Source of the DNA: JACCQS01 sp050999295
Lineage (GTDB): Bacteria; Actinomycetota; Actinomycetes; Mycobacteriales; Geodermatophilaceae
Reading direction: 5' to 3'
Assembly (NCBI GenBank): GCA_050999295.1
Contig: JBPCPI010000161.1
Location: 1 to 9,659, forward strand
Length of the DNA: 9,659 bases
The translations under genes and the position numbers were made by a program. Under the pieces are notes generated by a model. That model was not told where the DNA came from. It was given only the letters and a program-made list of their open reading frames with translations, and searched no databases. Below are positions 6,184-9,659 of the stretch, piece after piece; the stretch's first letter is position 1; the number at the start of each line of letters is the position of its first letter.

Positions 6184-6899
6184 CGACGGCACAGTAGGTG
6201 CAGGTCGGTGGCCAGATCACGGTAGGGCGAACGTTCGGATAGCAGGGCCTCCAGTTTCCGCACGACCGCGCTCTGCTCAGTGCCTGCCTCCAGCGCGGGC
6301 AGCAGGTCAGCGACCACCCGTACGCCGTGCCACATCTCAACCGACAACCCCGCACGTGCCACCAGACCGTGCAGGGCGGCGATCTCGAAGCGGTGCCGGG
6401 TCCCGTCGGGCTCCCCTTGCAGCAGCGCGAGTGCCTCCTCGGGACGGCCACCGACGGCGCGGGACAAAACCGCGGCCGCCTGGTTCGCCGCGAGCAGGCT
6501 GAGCCAACCGCCGGAACGCACACAGGTCGCCAGCGCCGCGACAGCCGAGGCCGGCTCGTCGACGAACTCGAGGACGTGATGGCACAGCACAAGGTCGGCG
6601 CTGTCCGGCGACACGACGTCGGTCAATCGGTCACCGTCACCCTGGACCCCGCTCACCGACGCGGCGACTCCGGCTGCCTGAGCGCGGTTGGCCAGCAAGG
6701 CGAGCGCATCCGGGCTCGGGTCGACGACGGTCACGGTGTGCCCACGTTGCGCCAGCGGTACGGCGAATCCGCCGGTGCCACCGCCGACGTCAAGTACGCG
6801 CAGCGGACCGGCGCTCAGAATCGGTTCCAGGGCTGCCCAGGCCACCGACGCGCGCGTCCATGCGGCATCCGGTGGGATGGCAGCGGAGGCGGACTTCAT
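6180..6899 (-). CDS. Class I SAM-dependent methyltransferase
   Basis: The protein has 239 residues. SAM motif I is RVLDVGGGTGGFAVPLA (residues 34-50), with the acidic residue Asp60 in VTVVDPSP ending strand 2. DLVLCHHVLEFVDEP (102-116) is motif IV-like, and RSGGWLSLLAAN is the next strand. The fold resembles small actinobacterial YecO/SmtA-like methyltransferases; the substrate is unknown. ATG 6899 is the earliest start, because an in-frame TAG lies 15 nt upstream; the SD is weak. It lies 42 bp downstream of dnaE2 and overlaps the phosphatase start by 4 nt, so the three genes are probably one transcript. A similar gene is often found near dinB/dnaE2 in actinobacteria (recalled, not checked). 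Confidence 0.9.
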   Translation of the reverse strand: MKSASAAIPPDAAWTRASVAWAALEPILSAGPLRVLDVGGGTGGFAVPLAQRGHTVTVVDPSPDALALLANRAQAAGVAASVSGVQGDGDRLTDVVSPDSADLVLCHHVLEFVDEPASAVAALATCVRSGGWLSLLAANQAAAVLSRAVGGRPEEALALLQGEPDGTRHRFEIAALHGLVARAGLSVEMWHGVRVVADLLPALEAGTEQSAVVRKLEALLSERSPYRDLATDLHLLCRR

Positions 6900-6941
6900 G
6901 GCGACGCGAGCCTAGCTGTGCGCGCCGTGTGTTCAAGAAGG

Positions 6942-9596
6942 TCAGTGGCCGCTGCTGCCGGGGCTGGCATGCCAGAGTTTGCGGGGCGCGGTCTTGGTGT
7001 CCTCTCCGGGAGGTTTCAGGTCGGAGTACGGCGACATCCGGAAACCGGTGGGGTGCACCAGGACCGGCCTGGCCATGACCGGCCGCTGCGAGCGGGCCTG
7101 CGCTGCGCCCTGGATGGCCTGCTCGGAGAATTCGGGCGGGCCGGCGGAGCCTGACCGACTACCTGGCTGGGGTGAGGCAGGGGTCTGGGCCATCAGGTCG
7201 TCGACCGCGTCGAGCCCGGCTGATTTCCACGCCTCGTACAGCGTCGGAAGCTCCCACGCACCGGTTGCCCGTAACGAGATCCCACGTGGGCCAGTCCGAC
7301 GTATCTCACCGCGGATGACCAGGAGCCAGGAGTGGAAGACCGTTGCGGCATAGGGCCCCTGCGCATCTTCGAAGAAGGTCGCGTCCGCGCACCCCGTTCC
7401 ATCGTCCAGGGTCACGAACACCACCCGCCGACCCGATCGAACCGGCGGGGTCTGGGTGGCCACATTCACCCCGGCCACTAAGACCTCGGACTTGCTACGG
7501 GCGCCCAGCAGATCCTTGGCCCGGACGATGCCCAGGGCCCCGAAAAGCGGCAGGTAGAAGTCCACGACATGCCGACTGGCATCCAAGCCGAGCACTTCCA
7601 ACTCCGCGCTGACCCGCTCGGCGTCGGTCATCTCCGGCAGCCCGCCCGCTGAACCAGCCAACTCCTGATCCCCAGGCAGGGGGAAGTCGAAGATCAACTG
7701 GGTCCCTCCTACAGCCGCCGAACGCCTCCGGCCGCGTGGGGTGAGCGTCCCGGTGGCCTTCTTGGCACCGCGCACCCATGCGTCGAGTTCCTTGGCCTGC
7801 AGCAGCAGGTCCCGACGGTTCACTGTGCCGCGCCGGCGGACCGGACTGGCCTGCCCGATCCGGTAGAGCGAGTCGAACCCCCCGGCCACGATCAGCCGCT
7901 CCACGATCGGCCGGGAAGCACCGGCCCGGTGGAAGAAGTCCGACAGGCAGGCGTACGGCCGACCGGCCACGATGCTGGCCACCTCCGCGTCGTTGATTCC
8001 CTTGACGTCGGCCAGGGACAACCGGATGCCGTACCGGGTGGGATCGGGCATCCTCGCCGGCAGCCACTCCGGCCGCACCCAGGTCGAGTCCTGGTGCATT
8101 CGCTCGACCCGGTAGACGCCGTCGGAGATGTTGACGTCCAGGCCTAGGATCGGGATGCCGAAGTTGCGGGCGTCGTCGAGGATCAACCGCTTGGGGTACA
8201 TCCCCGGGTCGTGGGTCAGCACCCCGGTGACGAAGGCCGCGGTGTGGTGTGCCTTGAGCCAGGCGGACTGGTAGGTCGGGAGCGCGAACGCCGCGGCATG
8301 AGCCTTGCAGAACCCGAACGAGCCGAAGGCGGCCAGCACCTCCCAGATCCGTTCGGCGTCCGGCAGCAAGTAGCCACGATCGAGGGCGATCGGCATGAAC
8401 CAGGCCTGGACCTCCGGATGGCCGTCCTTGTGCCCCAAGGCACGACGGACCTCGTCCGCCTCGGCCAGGGTGACCCCGGTGACCGTGTGCACGATCTCGA
8501 GCACCTGCTCGTGGAAGACCACGACACCACCGGTCTGCTCGAGGGAATACCGCAGGCTCTCGTGCAGATAGGCCGGTTGCGCCCAGCCCTGCCGGGCCAT
8601 CAGGAACGGGGTGACCATGTCGCTCTTGACCGGCCCGGGCCGGAACAGCGAGATGTCGATGATGATGTCCTCGAAGCTCTCCGGCGCGAACTTGCCGACC
8701 AACTCGCGCTGTCCCGGCGACTCGATCTGGAACATCCCCAGCGTGCGGGTGGAATGGATGAGCTCGAAGGTCGTTGGGTCGTCGCGGGGAATGGCGTCGA
8801 TGTCCACCTCGGCACCCTCGACCCGCCGGATCTCGTCGATCGCGTGCGCGATCGAGGACTGCATCCGGATGCCGAGCAGGTCGAGCTTGAGCAGGCCGAG
8901 TTCCTCGACATCGTCCTTGTCGAACTGGCTCATCGGATAGCCGAGGAAGCTGCGCTCGACCGGAGTCCGGTCGAGCAGGCTGCGATCGGAGAGCAGGACC
9001 CCGCACGGATGCAGCGCGATGTGGCGAGGCAAGCCGTCGAGGTTCTCGACGAGGTCGAAGAGCAACTCCAGCTTGGCCTGCCCGATCCCGCTGGCCCGCA
9101 ACTCCGGCAGGTCGCGCAGTGCTGCCCTGGCCTGATTGGCCCGGATGTGCGGAAAGGCCTTGGCCAGGGTGTCGATCTCACCCAGTGGCATCCCCAGAGC
9201 CGCACCGACATCGCGGATCGCGTGCCGGACCCGATAGGTGTCCATCATGGACACACAGCTGACCCGGTCGTCGCCGTACCGGGCGATCACCTCGTCATAG
9301 ACCTCCATCCGACGTGCGGACTCGACGTCGATGTCGATGTCGGGCAATGCCTTTCGGAGCGGGGACAGGAACCGCTCCATGAGCAGCCGGTAGCGGATCG
9401 GGTCAACGTCGGAGATTCCCAGCAGGTAGGTGACCAGGCTTCCCGCCCCTGAGCCGCGGGCGGCCGCGCGGACACCCATCGAGCGGATCAGGTCGGCGAC
9501 ATCGGCGACAGTCAGGAAGTACGACGGGTAACCCAGCGTCCCGATGACCGCCAACTCGTCGGTCAGGCGCTGGCGTACGGCGTCGGTGACGGTCAT
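6942..9596 (-). CDS. dnaE2: Error-prone DNA polymerase DnaE2 (polymerase core and C-terminus)
   Basis: The 884 visible residues are the polymerase and C-terminal part of a C-family error-prone polymerase III alpha subunit (mutasome polymerase of actinobacteria). RAAARGSGAGSLVTYLLG begins the palm. LPDIDIDVESARR carries catalytic Asp88 and Asp90, and LKLDLLGIRMQS carries the third Asp239. RHIALHPCGVLLSD, MSQFDKDDVE, GKFAPESFEDIIIDISLFRPGP and FGFCKAHAAAFALPTYQSAW are fingers and palm hallmarks. QLIFDF at 633-638 could be a beta-clamp motif. An OB-fold follows (GVNVATQTPPVRSGRRVVFV), and the ending WHASPGSSGH is typical. Full-length relatives have over 1,000 residues with an N-terminal PHP domain. 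Here ATG 9596 is internal to the family, and an in-frame TAG lies at 9629-9627, so this copy may be interrupted rather than merely cut by the window edge. Confidence 0.93.
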   Translation of the reverse strand: MTVTDAVRQRLTDELAVIGTLGYPSYFLTVADVADLIRSMGVRAAARGSGAGSLVTYLLGISDVDPIRYRLLMERFLSPLRKALPDIDIDVESARRMEVYDEVIARYGDDRVSCVSMMDTYRVRHAIRDVGAALGMPLGEIDTLAKAFPHIRANQARAALRDLPELRASGIGQAKLELLFDLVENLDGLPRHIALHPCGVLLSDRSLLDRTPVERSFLGYPMSQFDKDDVEELGLLKLDLLGIRMQSSIAHAIDEIRRVEGAEVDIDAIPRDDPTTFELIHSTRTLGMFQIESPGQRELVGKFAPESFEDIIIDISLFRPGPVKSDMVTPFLMARQGWAQPAYLHESLRYSLEQTGGVVVFHEQVLEIVHTVTGVTLAEADEVRRALGHKDGHPEVQAWFMPIALDRGYLLPDAERIWEVLAAFGSFGFCKAHAAAFALPTYQSAWLKAHHTAAFVTGVLTHDPGMYPKRLILDDARNFGIPILGLDVNISDGVYRVERMHQDSTWVRPEWLPARMPDPTRYGIRLSLADVKGINDAEVASIVAGRPYACLSDFFHRAGASRPIVERLIVAGGFDSLYRIGQASPVRRRGTVNRRDLLLQAKELDAWVRGAKKATGTLTPRGRRRSAAVGGTQLIFDFPLPGDQELAGSAGGLPEMTDAERVSAELEVLGLDASRHVVDFYLPLFGALGIVRAKDLLGARSKSEVLVAGVNVATQTPPVRSGRRVVFVTLDDGTGCADATFFEDAQGPYAATVFHSWLLVIRGEIRRTGPRGISLRATGAWELPTLYEAWKSAGLDAVDDLMAQTPASPQPGSRSGSAGPPEFSEQAIQGAAQARSQRPVMARPVLVHPTGFRMSPYSDLKPPGEDTKTAPRKLWHASPGSSGH

Positions 9597-9626
9597 CCCG
9601 CGCCGGCCAAATCCCGCCTCACAGCG

Positions 9627-9659
9627 CTAAGCGAGCACCTCTCCTGCTCGCAAGCCCTC
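9627..9659 (-). pseudogene. dnaE2 upstream frame ending in an in-frame TAG
   Basis: Reading the dnaE2 frame upstream of ATG 9596 gives RCEAGFGRRG, then TAG at 9629-9627, then EGLRAGEVLA up to the window edge. The RCEAG segment continues the DnaE2 family pattern that precedes the ELAVIGTLGYPSYFL block, so coding sense appears to run across the stop. The simplest reading is a nonsense change (CAG or TGG to TAG) between the PHP and polymerase parts. Sequencing error or an unseen frameshift is possible, because only ten codons are visible on the far side. Confidence 0.5.

Noticed and set aside
8211..9452. 413-codon plus-strand open frame antisense to dnaE2
   Set aside because: The opposite strand encodes conserved polymerase motifs throughout this stretch.

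Overview
The window is a high-GC stretch that looks actinobacterial. The evidence is strong G/C bias at third codon positions, a DUF3040 membrane protein beside dinB, a DUF222/13E12-type HNH endonuclease tail, a DnaE2-type error-prone polymerase with the usual actinobacterial C-terminus, and a TCGAAC-N4-GTTCGA LexA box. I cannot name a genus from sequence alone. All calls are by reading motifs; no search was run.

Layout. 1-191 (+): tail of an HNH endonuclease cut by the window edge. 192-507: no convincing gene, but a perfect 20-bp palindrome between two convergent genes. 508-888 (-): DUF3040 membrane protein. 976-2211 (-): DNA polymerase IV (dinB), with a consensus SOS box at 2275-2294 in its upstream region. 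2212-2461: the divergent intergenic region. 2462-2758 (+): a 98-residue, very acidic Asp/Gly/Ala repeat protein with no Lys or Arg. Its SD is preceded by a 10-bp hairpin, and a 16-bp hairpin follows its stop codon. 2818-3999 (+): a JmjC/cupin-4 (ROX-like) Fe(II)/2-oxoglutarate oxygenase. 3999-4931 (+): a sucrase/ferredoxin-like protein whose start overlaps the oxygenase stop (TGATG). 4966-6183 (-): alkaline-phosphatase-superfamily phosphodiesterase. 6180-6899 (-): class I SAM methyltransferase. 6942 to about 9596 and beyond (-): error-prone polymerase DnaE2.

How the genes relate. Two translesion polymerases, dinB and dnaE2, lie on the minus strand within 9 kb, and dinB carries a LexA box, so part of the window is a DNA-damage/mutagenesis neighbourhood. 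The dnaE2 frame has an in-frame TAG ten codons upstream of the first ATG, although family-like sequence continues across it. The visible copy may therefore be split between its PHP domain and its polymerase core. The methyltransferase and phosphatase follow dnaE2 closely, with an ATGA overlap between them, and look co-transcribed with it.

The least ordinary part is the plus-strand island at 2425-4931: a repetitive Asp-Gly-Gly-Ala polypeptide directly upstream of a peptide/protein-hydroxylase-type JmjC enzyme and a possible iron-sulfur protein. A substrate-oxygenase-redox-partner set is a testable hypothesis. Nothing in the sequence proves it.
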